64,000 nt of DNA from Microbacterium testaceum StLB037 (GTDB lineage Bacteria; Actinomycetota; Actinomycetes; Actinomycetales; Microbacteriaceae): positions 992,110-1,056,109 of the forward strand of contig NZ_VTQH01000001.1 of the NCBI RefSeq assembly GCF_008763945.1, read 5' to 3'. The notes beneath the pieces are model-generated. The model saw nothing but the letters and a program-made list of their open reading frames with translations. It searched no databases and had not been told where the DNA came from. Of the stretch, positions 51,864 to 61,096 are shown piece by piece. Numbering within the stretch: the stretch's first letter is position 1; the number at the start of each line of letters is the position of its first letter. Made by a program: the position numbers and the translations under genes.

Positions 51864-51923
51864 GGGGCGCCGGACATGGCCCCGGGTCCACGTTCGACGC
51901 CCCGGGACCATGTCCGGCGCCCC
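51864..51923. repeat. Long inverted repeat between the symporter and manD genes
   Basis: Arms GGGGCGCCGGACATGG (51864-51879) and CCATGTCCGGCGCCCC (51908-51923) are perfect complements. After one mismatch, CCCGGG (51881-51886) pairs with CCCGGG (51901-51906), a 23-bp stem in all. A partial further copy (GCGCCCCGGGGCCACGA) lies near 51949. The 240-bp gap it sits in is otherwise empty. It could attenuate transcription or be a mobile palindromic unit. Confidence 0.75.
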
Positions 51924-52010
51924 CGTGTGTGCGGCGCTGCCACCTCCAGCGCCCCGGGGCCACGAATCGCGCCCCACTCCGACCCGCCCCCTCCGCCAGA
52001 AAGTCCGCAT

Positions 52011-53237
52011 ATGAGCATCGCCTCCGTCGACGTCATCGTCACCAGCCCCGGCCGCAACTTCGTCACCCTGAAGATCACCACGAGCGACGGCGTCGTCGGC
52101 TGGGGAGACGCCACCCTCAACGGCCGCGAGCTGTCGGTGGCGTCGTACCTCTCCGACCACCTCGCCTCGATGCTCATCGGCCGCGACGAGGACCGCATCG
52201 AAGACACCTGGCAGTACCTGTACCGCGGGGCGTACTGGCGCCGCGGACCGGTGACCATGGCCGCGATCGCCGCGGTCGACATGGCGCTGTGGGACATCAA
52301 GGCCAAGAAGGCCGGGATGCCGCTGTACCAGCTGCTCGGAGGCGCGAGCCGCGACGGCGTGCGCGTCTACGCCCACGCCTCGGGCACCGATTTCGAGGCC
52401 CTCTCGAACGCCATCACCGGGTACCGCGAGCTCGGCTTCACCGCCGTGCGCGTGCAGACGGGCGTCCCCGGCCTCGGACAGATCTACGGCGTCTCGGCAT
52501 CCGGTCCCGGCGTGCGGTACGACTACGAGCCCGCGAAGCGCTCGGGCGACCGCCCCGCCGAAGAGACCTGGGACACGCGCCAGTACCTCAACCACATGCC
52601 CGGGGTCTTCTCGAAGATCCGCGAGGAGTTCGGCACCGACCTGCGCATCCTCCACGACGGCCACCACCGCATGTCGCCCATCGAGGCGGCGCGCTTCGCC
52701 AAGGACGTCGAGCCCTACGACCTGTTCTGGCTCGAAGACGCCACCCCCGGCGAAGACCAGACGGCGCTGCGCCTCATCCGCCAGCACTCGACGACCCCGC
52801 TCGCGATCGGCGAGGTGTTCAACACCGTGTACGACTACCAGACGCTCATCACCGAGCGCCTGATCGACTACGTTCGCTCGGCCGTGACCCACACCGGCGG
52901 CATCACCGCGATGAAGAAGCTGCTGGACTTCGCCGCGATCTACGGCATCCGCTCCGGCATCCACGGCCCCACAGACATCTCGCCCGTCGGCATGGCGGCA
53001 GCCCTTCACCTCGACCTCGCGATCCACAACTTCGGCATCCAGGAGTACATGCCGCACAACGAGCAGACGCTCGAGGTGTTCCAGACCTCGTTCACCTTCG
53101 ACAAGGGCTTCCTGCACCCCGGCGACCAGCCGGGCCTCGGCGTCGAGCTCGACGAAGAGGCCGCCGGTGCGTTCGAGTACACGAAGGCGTACCTGCCCGT
53201 GAACCGCCTGCTCGATGGGACCGTCCATGACTGGTGA
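52011..53237 (+). CDS. manD: D-mannonate dehydratase, ManD (enolase superfamily)
   Basis: A 408-residue enzyme of the ManD/RspA group. The N-terminal capping domain is followed by a TIM barrel with [30 protein letters not shown] and IHGPTDISP. These supply the Mg2+ ligands and the acid/base His of the family. It dehydrates D-mannonate to 2-keto-3-deoxygluconate; some ManD members have low activity or accept gluconate. The ribosome site is weak (CAGAAAG), fitting a gene separated from the symporter by a large palindrome. Confidence 0.94.
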   Translation: MSIASVDVIVTSPGRNFVTLKITTSDGVVGWGDATLNGRELSVASYLSDHLASMLIGRDEDRIEDTWQYLYRGAYWRRGPVTMAAIAAVDMALWDIKAKKAGMPLYQLLGGASRDGVRVYAHASGTDFEALSNAITGYRELGFTAVRVQTGVPGLGQIYGVSASGPGVRYDYEPAKRSGDRPAEETWDTRQYLNHMPGVFSKIREEFGTDLRILHDGHHRMSPIEAARFAKDVEPYDLFWLEDATPGEDQTALRLIRQHSTTPLAIGEVFNTVYDYQTLITERLIDYVRSAVTHTGGITAMKKLLDFAAIYGIRSGIHGPTDISPVGMAAALHLDLAIHNFGIQEYMPHNEQTLEVFQTSFTFDKGFLHPGDQPGLGVELDEEAAGAFEYTKAYLPVNRLLDGTVHDW

Positions 53238-53865
53238 GCTTCCCTTCCGCACCGTTTCGTCGAAGCTCATCGTCGTCGCCCGGGCTTCGGCCGCATCGGA
53301 CTACGCGCCCGTGCTGGCCTCGCTCGCCGCGGCGGGGGTGCAGAGCATCGAGCTGACCCTCACCACCCCCGGTACCTTCGACGCATTCACCGACCTGCGC
53401 TCGTCTTTCGACGGCGACCTCGGGATCGGCACGGTCACGGACCTCGACCAGCTCGAGCGCGCGATCGCCGTCGGCGCGGACTACGTCGTCACCCCGATCA
53501 CCTCGACCGCCCTCGTCGAGCGCGCCGTCGCCGCGGGCATGCCGATCGTCCCCGGCGGTCTCACTCCCACCGAGCTGTTCGCGTCGTGGTCTGCGGGCGC
53601 GTCGGCGGTCAAGGTGTTCCCCGCGGGTCAGGTCGGCCCCGGCTACCTGAAGGACCTGCGCGGACCGTTCCCCGACATCGTCGTCATCCCCTCGGGAGGG
53701 GTGGATGCCGACAGCGCGGCCGCCTGGCTCGCGGCGGGCGCCGTGGCGGTCAGCGTCGGCGGACCGCTGCTCGGCGACGCGTTCCGCGGCGGCGACCTGG
53801 GCGCGCTCCGCGAGCGCGCCGAACGGTTCGTCGCGGTGTGCGCAGGATCGGACGCAGCCGCGTGA
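53227..53865 (+). CDS. eda: KDPG/KHG aldolase
   Basis: A 212-residue class I aldolase that splits 2-keto-3-deoxy-6-phosphogluconate into pyruvate and glyceraldehyde-3-phosphate. The Schiff-base Lys is in AVKVFPA; the catalytic-type Glu is in [18 protein letters not shown] and PSGGV form the phosphate side. The chosen ATG at 53227 overlaps the manD stop by 11 bp; ATG at 53215 would add four residues. Confidence 0.93.
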   Translation: MTGELPFRTVSSKLIVVARASAASDYAPVLASLAAAGVQSIELTLTTPGTFDAFTDLRSSFDGDLGIGTVTDLDQLERAIAVGADYVVTPITSTALVERAVAAGMPIVPGGLTPTELFASWSAGASAVKVFPAGQVGPGYLKDLRGPFPDIVVIPSGGVDADSAAAWLAAGAVAVSVGGPLLGDAFRGGDLGALRERAERFVAVCAGSDAAA

Positions 53866-54794
53866 CCCGCGTCGTCACCCTCGGCGAGACGATGGCGCTC
53901 GCCCGCACGACCGAGGTCGGCTCGCTCCGGCATGCCGCGGGCCTCGCCCTCGGCATCGGGGGCGCCGAGACCAACGTCGCCGTCGGCTTACATCGCCTGG
54001 GCGTCGACGCCGCGTGGCTCGGCCGCGTCGGTGACGACCCCCTCGGCGAGCGCATCGCGCGAGAGCTACGCGGAGAAGGACTCGACGTGCGCGCGATCGT
54101 CGACGCCGAGGCCCCGACGGGCCTGATGCTCAAGGAACGCCCGTCCGCGGCATCCACCGCCGTCCACTACTACCGCCGTGGGTCGGCGGGGTCGCGTCTC
54201 GCGCCCGACGACGTTCCGGCGGGATGGATCGAAGGCGCCGATCTGCTGCACGTCACGGGCATCACGCCCCTGCTGTCCGACACCGCCCGCGCCACCGTGC
54301 TCGCGGCCGTCGCGCGCGCCCGCGCGGCCGGCGTTCCCGTCAGCTTCGATGTCAACTACCGCTCCGCCCTGGCCGCCCCGGAGGTCGCCGGCCCGATCCT
54401 CCGCGAGATCGCGACGATGTCGACCCTCGTGTTCGGCGGGGTCGAGGAGTTCGCCCTGATGACCCCGGATGCCGCGGAGTCGCTCCTTGATGAGGGAGTG
54501 GCGCAGGTGGTGGTCAAGCGCGGCCCCGATGGTGCGGTGGTTTTCACCCCCGACGGTGCCACCGAGGCTCCGGGGTTCGTGATCGAGCCGCTCGACACCG
54601 TCGGCGCGGGCGACGCGTTCGTCGCGGGCTACCTCAGCGCCCACCTCGAGGGCCTCGACGTGACCGACACGCTGGTGCGCGCCAACGCCTGCGGCGCGAT
54701 GGCCTGCCTCGTTCCCGGCGACTGGGAAGCAGCCCCCACGCGCCGCGATCTCGAGCGCTTCCTCGCCGGCGGCGGGGACCCGGTGCGGCGCTGA
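53862..54794 (+). CDS. kdgK: 2-keto-3-deoxygluconate kinase (PfkB family)
   Basis: A 310-residue ribokinase-fold kinase. It has GGAETNVAVGLHRLG for substrate binding and the C-terminal anion hole DTVGAGDAFVAGY with the catalytic Asp. It phosphorylates KDG to KDPG for the aldolase encoded just upstream. GTG start with a GTGA overlap. This is the last gene of the operon; the repeat at 54815 lies 20 bp after its stop. Confidence 0.93.
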   Translation: MTRVVTLGETMALARTTEVGSLRHAAGLALGIGGAETNVAVGLHRLGVDAAWLGRVGDDPLGERIARELRGEGLDVRAIVDAEAPTGLMLKERPSAASTAVHYYRRGSAGSRLAPDDVPAGWIEGADLLHVTGITPLLSDTARATVLAAVARARAAGVPVSFDVNYRSALAAPEVAGPILREIATMSTLVFGGVEEFALMTPDAAESLLDEGVAQVVVKRGPDGAVVFTPDGATEAPGFVIEPLDTVGAGDAFVAGYLSAHLEGLDVTDTLVRANACGAMACLVPGDWEAAPTRRDLERFLAGGGDPVRR

Positions 54795-54814
54795 CGCGGG
54801 CGCCGACCACCGCT

Positions 54815-54887
54815 CGAGATCACACGTTCCGCCCGAGCGCATACGACTTCGCACGGCCCGTTCCGGTGATCTCGGGCGGATCGTGTG
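54815..54887. repeat. 73-bp GAGATCAC element, copy 2
   Basis: It begins CGAGATCACACG and ends GTGATCTCG-GGCGGAT-CGTGTG, with the same outer sequences and length as copy 1 at 46562-46634; the interior differs. It lies right after kdgK. The ends are inverted relative to one another, so it can fold into a hairpin. Confidence 0.6.
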
Positions 54888-54922
54888 CTTTCGACGGTGG
54901 GCCGCGGATGCCGGGGCCCGAC

Positions 54923-55279
54923 TTAGGGCCGCAGTGGCAGCAGAGCGCTGAGGTCGGCGCGGACGCCGGAGGCGACGATGCGGCCGGCGGTCACGGCATC
55001 CGCCCACTTCTCCTGGCCCGTGGCGACGGCGATCCACGTCGCGGCGTCGGTCTCGACCACGTTCGGGGGCGTGCCGCGGGTGTGCCGGGGCCCCTCGATC
55101 ACCTGCACGGCGCCGAACGGCGGCACGCGCATCTCGACCGAGTTGCCGGGAGCCTTCTCGACGAGCAGCTGCAGCAGGTAGCGCACGGCCGTGGCGGTCG
55201 CGGGGCGCGGGGCGTCTCCGGCGGCGACGGCGGCGAGCGCGGCACGGCCGTCTCCGGTCTCGATGCGGCGGGGAGGCAT
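54923..55279 (-). CDS. Sterol carrier (SCP2-like) family protein
   Basis: A 118-residue protein resembling the actinobacterial sterol-carrier/maleylpyruvate-isomerase C-terminal type ([29 protein letters not shown], then [25 protein letters not shown]). Such genes are often found beside purD or purF in Microbacteriaceae. It probably binds a small hydrophobic ligand; the role is unproven. ATG at 55279. Confidence 0.82.
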   Translation of the reverse strand: MPPRRIETGDGRAALAAVAAGDAPRPATATAVRYLLQLLVEKAPGNSVEMRVPPFGAVQVIEGPRHTRGTPPNVVETDAATWIAVATGQEKWADAVTAGRIVASGVRADLSALLPLRP

Positions 55280-55349
55280 GGCATCCACGCTACTCGCGGC
55301 GGGTCGGTGCGGGCCGTGGGCGGTGTCGAGGCGTGTGTTCCGCCCGTAG

Positions 55350-55647
55350 AACCTCAGCGATTCGCACACATTCAGCGGCATCCGGCCCTCGCGGAGTGAG
55401 CTTGCGCAGATAACTGAGCCTGCGCGCATCTCCCGCGCACCGAGGCCCGCCTGCATAACCTCAGCAATCCGCACAAACTCAGTGGCATCCGGCCCCCGAG
55501 GGCTGATCCTGCGCAGATCGCTGACCCACGCAGCACGCCCCACGAGGAACGAACACAACCTCCGCGATTCGCACAACCTCACACGCACCCCGCCCCCACC
55601 GACTGAGCGTGTGTGAATGACTGAGCAAGCGCGCACCGACGCGAGGG
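55350..55647. repeat. Tandem array of three ~100-bp repeats upstream of purD
   Basis: The 397-bp gap before purD is filled by three diverged direct repeats, each opening AACCTC-(A/C)GC-(G/A)AT-(T/C)CGCACA, at 55350, 55457 and 55557. Each unit also carries an inverted partner of its opening (GCGCAGAT-AACTGAG type), so each could form a hairpin. No gene fits here. A regulatory or mobile-repeat origin is possible. Confidence 0.7.
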
Positions 55648-55676
55648 CGAGACCCCGCGCTCGGTAGGCTGTCCGC

Positions 55677-56948
55677 GTGAGAATCCTGGTCCTCGGTTCG
55701 GGCGCGCGCGAGCACGCCATCATCCTCGCGCTGCGCTCCGAGGAGGAGTCGCACGCGATCTTCGCCGCCCCCGGCAACGCCGGGATCGCGCGCGAGGCGC
55801 ACCTGGTCGACCTCGACCCGATGGACCCCACCGCCGTGCTGACCTTCGCCAAGAGCGAGGCGATCGACCTCGTCGTCGTCGGGCCCGAGGCTCCCCTGGT
55901 CGCCGGCGTCGCCGATCCTCTGCGCGCGCACGGCATCCCCGTGTTCGGCCCGGGCAAGGCCGCGGCACAGCTCGAGGGCTCGAAGACCTACGCGAAGCGG
56001 ATCATGGATGCCGCGGGCGTCCCCACCGGAGGAGCCGTCCGCGCTCACGATACGGCCACCGTCGAAGCCGCCCTCGACCGGTTCGGTGCCCCCTATGTCG
56101 TCAAGGCCGACGGGCTCGCCGCCGGTAAGGGCGTCATCGTGACCTCCGACCGCGCCGCCGCCCTCGACCACGCCGAGACCTACCTGCCCACCGGCGCGGT
56201 GCTGGTCGAGGAGTTCCTCTCCGGCCCCGAGGTGTCGCTGTTCTTCCTCAGCGACGGCGACCACGTCGCCCCCCTCAGCCCCGCCCAGGACTTCAAGCGC
56301 CTGCGCGACGGCGACGAAGGCCCCAACACCGGCGGCATGGGCGCATACTCGCCGCTGCCGTGGCTGACCGAGCGCTTCGGCGGAGAGGACGAGTTCGTCG
56401 CGCAGGTCACGCGCGACATTGCCGAGCCCGTCATCCGCCAGATGGATGCCGAGGGCACCCCCTTCATCGGGCTCCTCTACGCCGGGCTCATCCTCACCGA
56501 GCAGGGCGTGAAGGTCATCGAGTTCAACGCCCGTTTCGGTGACCCCGAGACGCAGGTCGTGCTCCCCCGTCTCATCGACCCCCTGTCGCGCCTGCTGCTG
56601 GCGGCGGCCTCGGGCACGCTCGAGGACGAGCCGCGTCCCGCATTCGCGGAGGCCACCGCCGTCACCGTCGTGCTCGCGAGCGAGGGCTATCCCGAGGCGC
56701 CCCTCACCGGCCGAGTATTGACGGGCATCGACGAGGCCGAGGAGGTCGACGGCGTCCACGTGGCTCACGCCGCGACCGCGCTGCGCGACGGCGACCTCGT
56801 CGCGACGGGCGGGCGCGTGCTCAGCGTCGTCGCGACCGGCACGACCTTCGGCGAGGCACGCGAGGCGGCCTACACGGGGCTCGAGCGCATCGGCCTCGAA
56901 GGCGGGCAGTACCGCACCGACATCGCCGCGCGGGTGGCGCAGGACTGA
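55677..56948 (+). CDS. purD: Phosphoribosylamine-glycine ligase (GAR synthetase)
   Basis: A 423-residue ATP-grasp enzyme joining glycine to phosphoribosylamine, the second step of purine synthesis. It has the N-terminal [12 protein letters not shown], the ATP-grasp block [26 protein letters not shown], and [12 protein letters not shown] for metal binding. The start is GTG at 55677. TAGGCT, an extended -10-like element, lies only about 8 bp before it with no Shine-Dalgarno, suggesting a leaderless mRNA. Confidence 0.96.
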   Translation: MRILVLGSGAREHAIILALRSEEESHAIFAAPGNAGIAREAHLVDLDPMDPTAVLTFAKSEAIDLVVVGPEAPLVAGVADPLRAHGIPVFGPGKAAAQLEGSKTYAKRIMDAAGVPTGGAVRAHDTATVEAALDRFGAPYVVKADGLAAGKGVIVTSDRAAALDHAETYLPTGAVLVEEFLSGPEVSLFFLSDGDHVAPLSPAQDFKRLRDGDEGPNTGGMGAYSPLPWLTERFGGEDEFVAQVTRDIAEPVIRQMDAEGTPFIGLLYAGLILTEQGVKVIEFNARFGDPETQVVLPRLIDPLSRLLLAAASGTLEDEPRPAFAEATAVTVVLASEGYPEAPLTGRVLTGIDEAEEVDGVHVAHAATALRDGDLVATGGRVLSVVATGTTFGEAREAAYTGLERIGLEGGQYRTDIAARVAQD

Positions 56949-57003
56949 CCCGCCCGCCGCTTCCTTCTCGACCCGGGCCGCGCGCGCCACTAGCGTGTGG
57001 GCC

Positions 57004-57345
57004 ATGGTCGACAGGGATGCCATGGCGCGAGGCCGCGAGATCTTCGACCCGATCGCCGCACGCCAGTGCGACCTGCCGGGCGTCGACATCGGGCGGATCT
57101 TCGGAACCGAAGGGCTGCGCATCCGCGAGAAGGTCTTCGCGTTCGTCGTCCACAACGGCTCGCTCGTCGTGAAGCTGCCCGAGGAGCGGGTCGGTGAGGT
57201 CGTCGACGAGCGGATCGCGGGTCCCATGGTCATGCGCGGGCGTCCGTTGCGCGAGTGGGCCGAGGTCCCGATCGAGACCGGAGCCGACCGCTGGGGGCAG
57301 CTGATCGACGAAGCGCGGGTCTTCGTCGACGCGATCACGCCGTAG
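57004..57345 (+). CDS. TfoX N-terminal/YjbR-like small protein
   Basis: A 113-residue protein with VFAFVVHNGSLVVKLPEERV and MRGRPLREWAEVP, resembling the TfoX N-terminal or YjbR-like fold. The role is unknown; the family includes uncharacterised cytosolic proteins. TAGCGT upstream and lack of a ribosome site suggest leaderless translation. GTG at 56995 is an alternative start. Confidence 0.75.
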   Translation: MVDRDAMARGREIFDPIAARQCDLPGVDIGRIFGTEGLRIREKVFAFVVHNGSLVVKLPEERVGEVVDERIAGPMVMRGRPLREWAEVPIETGADRWGQLIDEARVFVDAITP

Positions 57346-57354
57346 CCTCGACCG

Positions 57355-57945
57355 ATGAGTGCGACCGCGTACGACGCCCGGGCCGACGAGTACATCGCCG
57401 CCCTCGGATCGATCGATGCCGTGCACCCGGTCGACCGGAGCGTCGTCGAGGCCTGGGCCGCCCGCGTCACCGGCCCGGTGCTCGACGCCGGGTGCGGTCC
57501 CGGCCACTGGAGCGCACACCTGGACCGACTGGGCCTCGACGTACGGGGTGTCGACCTCGCGCCGCGGTTCATCGCGCACGCGCGGGCGGCGCACGCCGGC
57601 ATCCGGTTCGATGTCGGCTCGATCGACGAGCTCGAGGCGGCGGACGGGGAGTTCGGCGGCATCCTGTCGTGGTTCTCGACGATCCATCACGAGCCTGCTC
57701 GCATCGACGTACCGCTGCGGGAATTCGCCCGAACGCTCCGCCCGGGCGGACGGCTGCTCCTCGGGTTCTTCGTCGGCACGGAGGTCGAGGCGTTCGAGCA
57801 CGCCGTCGTCCGCGCCTACCGCTGGCCCGCGGCGGAACTGGGGCGGAGAGCGGATGCCGCGGGCTTCGACGTTATCGAGACGCACACGCGCGAGACCCGC
57901 GGCGAGCGACCGGTGGGCGCGATGCTCTGCGAGCGGCGGGCTTGA
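57355..57945 (+). CDS. Class I SAM-dependent methyltransferase
   Basis: A 196-residue Rossmann methyltransferase. Motif I is VLDAGCGPGHWSAHL; the acidic loop after strand 2 is VRGVDLAP; then FDVGSIDEL and a post-motif LRPGGRLLLGF. Small-molecule methylation is typical for this UbiE/Methyltransf_11-like type; the substrate is unknown. TGATG overlap with the next gene. Confidence 0.9.
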   Translation: MSATAYDARADEYIAALGSIDAVHPVDRSVVEAWAARVTGPVLDAGCGPGHWSAHLDRLGLDVRGVDLAPRFIAHARAAHAGIRFDVGSIDELEAADGEFGGILSWFSTIHHEPARIDVPLREFARTLRPGGRLLLGFFVGTEVEAFEHAVVRAYRWPAAELGRRADAAGFDVIETHTRETRGERPVGAMLCERRA

Positions 57946-58451
57946 TGAGTGCGCGACGGGTTCTCGCGATCGGACTGAGTGCCGTGATCCTGGGGCTCGC
58001 GGGTTGCTCTTCAGAGGGGCGCCAGGAGATTGACGGGGTGCTCTGGCGGCAGACCATGGCGCACGAAAAGTTGGGGGCGCTCCTCGATGTCTCGCAGCGG
58101 GAGACCGAGACCGTGCTCGCCGGCCTCCGAAGTGCCACTTGGGATCGCGAGACGCAGGCGCCACCCGATGTCAGTGGGGGCGGGATGGTCGTCTACGACC
58201 TGGATATCGCCGAGCCAGCGGCCGCCTTCTCTGTCTTCCTCGCGTCGGGCCCCCGGCCGGACGTCCCCCGCGATGGCGGCGGGCTCTACCGGGGCCCGAG
58301 TGAGGTCTACACCTGCTGGGATGTGACCGCGACGTTCGATCTCACGCCCGCGACGACGACACGAGAACTGCGCACGGAGTGCCCGCCGACCCTCGTCGAG
58401 CAATTATTGGACGACGCAGCCTTCGTCCGGCGCGACGCGTTCGACGGCTGA
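57945..58451 (+). CDS. Lipoprotein of unknown function
   Basis: A 168-residue protein. A signal with lipobox LAGC (Cys at about residue 21) is followed by a mature domain with two Cys (YTCWDV, TECPP) that may form a disulfide. I recognise no family. The start overlaps the methyltransferase stop. A run of 20 C follows 33 bp after its stop. Confidence 0.75.
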   Translation: MSARRVLAIGLSAVILGLAGCSSEGRQEIDGVLWRQTMAHEKLGALLDVSQRETETVLAGLRSATWDRETQAPPDVSGGGMVVYDLDIAEPAAAFSVFLASGPRPDVPRDGGGLYRGPSEVYTCWDVTATFDLTPATTTRELRTECPPTLVEQLLDDAAFVRRDAFDG

Positions 58452-58750
58452 GCTGATTCTGCCGAGCCGGCCCGGCGTCGGCGTCCCCCCCCCCCCCCCC
58501 CCCCAACTCCGCGTCGGTCGGGTGTTGCGGGTCGGGTTCTCACGGCGGCGCCCGCGCACCGACGCGCCCGAGGCGCAGCGGGTCGTCGCTCCGCTTCGCA
58601 CCGGGCGTCCGCAGGGGCACGTCCTCGCATCGCGAGCAGAGGCTCTTCGCGGGACGCGGGATCGGGTCCGCGGCATCCGTGAATCATCCCTCCCGACGAA
58701 GCACCGAACGCCGCCGCCCCGCGACGGACGACGGCGTTCGAGCGCGCGGG
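58452..58750. other. Non-coding gap containing a 20-C homopolymer
   Basis: Positions 58485-58504 are an uninterrupted run of 20 C. The 299-bp gap lies between the convergent ends of the lipoprotein and MFS genes. I see no gene with confidence; ORFs crossing the run are shadows. The tract is hypermutable or may reflect a sequencing problem. Confidence 0.85.
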
Positions 58751-60325
58751 TTATTCTCCCGCAGCCGCGGGTGCGGCCTGCGCCGCCTGCGCCGGAGCCG
58801 CATCGCGCGGAGCACCGTGCGGACGGATCATCGACGGCCGACGCATGAACAGCACCGCGACGAGGCCGAGGCCGATCACGATGATCGGCAGCACGAGCGA
58901 CTGGCCCATCGCGTTCGAGAAGCCCTCGACGACCTGAGGGGGCAGCGATCCCGATCCGAAGCTCGCGGACGCGTCCGCGGCTCCGGGCAGGTTCGCCTCG
59001 AGGCGCGCCTGCATGAACGCGGCGATGGATGCCGAGCCGATGACCGATCCGACCGTGCGGGTCGTGTTGTAGATGCCGGCACCGGCGCCCGCCTGGCGCG
59101 GCGGAAGATTGCGGGTGGCCGTCGTCGCGAGCGGACCCCACATGCCGGCGTTGCCGATGCCCATGAAGACCGAGGGGATGAGGAACATCCAGATCGGGGC
59201 GTCATTCAGGATGAGCGCCAGGTACAGCCCGAGAGATCCGCCGACAAGGAACAGGCCCGGAACGAGCAGGAACCGCGGGTCGGTGCGGTCGAGCAGCTTG
59301 CCCGCGAAGGGGGCGAGCACGCCCGACAGGATCGCGAGCGGCACGAGCAGCAGCGCCGACTCGGTCGGGGTGAGGCCGCGGGCCAGCTGCAGGTAGAACA
59401 TCTGCGGTAGCGCCATGCTCGTCACCGTGAAGCCGACGGCCGCGATCGCCAGGTTCGCGACCGAGAAGTTACGGTCGCGAAAGAGGTCGAGGGGGACGAG
59501 GGGCTCGCCCGTGCTGCGCGCCTGCGTCCAGACGAACACCGCCATGACGACGACGCCCGCGGCCACCATCGCCCAGATCCACGCGGCCCACGAGTAGTGC
59601 TCGCCCTCTTGCAGGCCGAACACGATGAGGAACAGACCCACGGCGCTCAGCACGACGCCGAGGATGTCGAACTTGTGCGCGGTGCGCGGCAGCTGCGGCA
59701 CGAGGATGACGGCGGCGACGAAGCCGATGATGCCGACGGGGATGTTGATGAAGAAGATCCACTCCCACCCGAGGCCGTCGACGAGCAGGCCGCCGGCGAG
59801 GGGGCCGACGAGGGTCGCGACACCGGCGGTGGCGCCCCACAGGCCCATGGCCGCTCCGCGGTTCTGCGGCGGGAAGGTGCGGGTGATGACGGCCATGGTC
59901 TGCGGCGTCATCATCGCCGCCCCCAGGCCCTGCACGGCGCGAGCGGCGATCAGCACCTCGAGCGAGGGGGCCAGGCCGCACGCCAGCGAAGCGAGGGTGA
60001 ACAGCGCGAGGCCGGTGAGGTAGATGTTCTTCGGGCCGAAGCGGTCGCCGAGGCGTCCGGTGATCAGCAGCGGAACGGCGTAGGTCAGCAGGTAGGCGCT
60101 AGTGACCCACACGACGTTGTCGAGATTGTTGGTGTTCGGGTCGAGGGCCGCCTTGATCGCGGGGTTCGCCACCGAGACGATCGTCGTGTCGACGAGGATC
60201 ATGAAGAACCCGATGACGAGCGCCCAGAGGGCGGGCCAGGGGCTCTTGGCCGGGGTCTTGAACGATCCGGTGCGGATCGACCCGGAGGAGGGGGATGCCG
60301 CGGAGGCGGCGCGGGAGTCGGTCAT
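58751..60325 (-). CDS. MFS multidrug exporter, DHA2 (14-helix) family
   Basis: A 524-residue drug:H+ antiporter with fourteen predicted helices. DHA2 motifs include MILVDTTIVSVANPAI in helix 1 and GRLGDRFGPKNIY (motif A). Also present are RAVQGLGAAMMTPQTMAVI (motif B region) and GPLAGGLLVDGLGWEWIFFINIPVG (motif C). An Ala/Gln/Pro-rich tail ends the protein. AGGAG precedes the ATG, which overlaps the stop of the padR gene (ATGA), so regulator and pump form one operon. Confidence 0.94.
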   Translation of the reverse strand: MTDSRAASAASPSSGSIRTGSFKTPAKSPWPALWALVIGFFMILVDTTIVSVANPAIKAALDPNTNNLDNVVWVTSAYLLTYAVPLLITGRLGDRFGPKNIYLTGLALFTLASLACGLAPSLEVLIAARAVQGLGAAMMTPQTMAVITRTFPPQNRGAAMGLWGATAGVATLVGPLAGGLLVDGLGWEWIFFINIPVGIIGFVAAVILVPQLPRTAHKFDILGVVLSAVGLFLIVFGLQEGEHYSWAAWIWAMVAAGVVVMAVFVWTQARSTGEPLVPLDLFRDRNFSVANLAIAAVGFTVTSMALPQMFYLQLARGLTPTESALLLVPLAILSGVLAPFAGKLLDRTDPRFLLVPGLFLVGGSLGLYLALILNDAPIWMFLIPSVFMGIGNAGMWGPLATTATRNLPPRQAGAGAGIYNTTRTVGSVIGSASIAAFMQARLEANLPGAADASASFGSGSLPPQVVEGFSNAMGQSLVLPIIVIGLGLVAVLFMRRPSMIRPHGAPRDAAPAQAAQAAPAAAGE

Positions 60326-60945
60326 GGGGTGGTCTCCTTCGAGACGCGATGCTTCTTCTTGATGTGTTCGGGGATTTCCGCGATGCCCCAGGCGAGGGAG
60401 CGATCGGCGAGGCGCGCACGCAGGGAGTCCTGCCACGCGAGTTCGGCGTGGAGCAGAGCGGACTGCCGCTGCAGCTCGACGAGGAATTGTTCGGGGGTCT
60501 CGCGCTCGGCCGCAGCGGTCAGCCCGTCGTGGTGCTCCTCGACGGAGGCGACGAGTTGCGCGCGCCGCTGGTCGAGCAGATCGGTGACTTCGGCGCGCTC
60601 GAGGTTGTGGGCTTCGGAGAGGGCGACACGGAACTCGCTCGGCCGGTCGATGCGGGGCAACTCCGCGCGCACCCATTCCTCGACGGCCCGATGGCCGGCA
60701 TCCCGGAGCGTGTACGTGGTGCGCTCGGGACGATTGCCGTCGCGATCGACGCCGACCTCCGCGAGCAGTCCGTCGCGTTCCAGCCGGGCGACGGTGTGGT
60801 AGATCGTGCCCTTCTGCAAGGGCACGAGACGGTCGTCGCGGCGTTCCTTCAGCAGGCGTACGAGCTCGTACGTGTGCATGTCGGCCTCACGGAGCGTGGC
60901 CAGGATCATGACGGCGACGGGGGTGAGACGGCTGGTCTCCGGCAT
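60322..60945 (-). CDS. PadR-family transcriptional regulator of the MFS exporter
   Basis: A 207-residue PadR protein. The winged helix reads AVMILATLREADMHTYELVRLLKER, then LQKGTIYHTVARLERDGLL. The C-terminal helical Vir_act_alpha-like domain contains EFRVALSEAHNL. As first gene of the operon it probably represses itself and the pump via TAGTCCAGATGGACTA just upstream, and is released by a drug-like ligand, as in known PadR-efflux pairs. Confidence 0.93.
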   Translation of the reverse strand: MPETSRLTPVAVMILATLREADMHTYELVRLLKERRDDRLVPLQKGTIYHTVARLERDGLLAEVGVDRDGNRPERTTYTLRDAGHRAVEEWVRAELPRIDRPSEFRVALSEAHNLERAEVTDLLDQRRAQLVASVEEHHDGLTAAAERETPEQFLVELQRQSALLHAELAWQDSLRARLADRSLAWGIAEIPEHIKKKHRVSKETTP

Positions 60946-60971
60946 CCGTCCTCCTCATGGTCCGTTTTGAC

Positions 60972-60989
60972 TAGTCCAGATGGACTATA
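60972..60989 (-). promoter_or_regulatory. Operator and -10 of the padR-MFS operon
   Basis: TAGTCCAGATGGACTA (60972-60987) has perfect 6-bp arms. On the minus strand its outer half merges with a TATAGT -10 element (60984-60989), so a bound dimer would cover the promoter. It lies 27 bp before the padR start. Confidence 0.7.
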
Positions 60990-61096
60990 CGCTCTTCCCG
61001 ACCGACGCGCGAGCGCGCCGAGACTCGTCGACGATCGAGAAACGCCGCGCCCGTCGAGAGGCGCGGCGTCTTCGAGGGAATCCCGGATGCCGGCGG

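Noticed and set aside
50379..53270. 963-aa minus-strand ORF over the symporter and manD genes
   Set aside because: It spans two well-supported genes on the other strand and has shadow-like composition.
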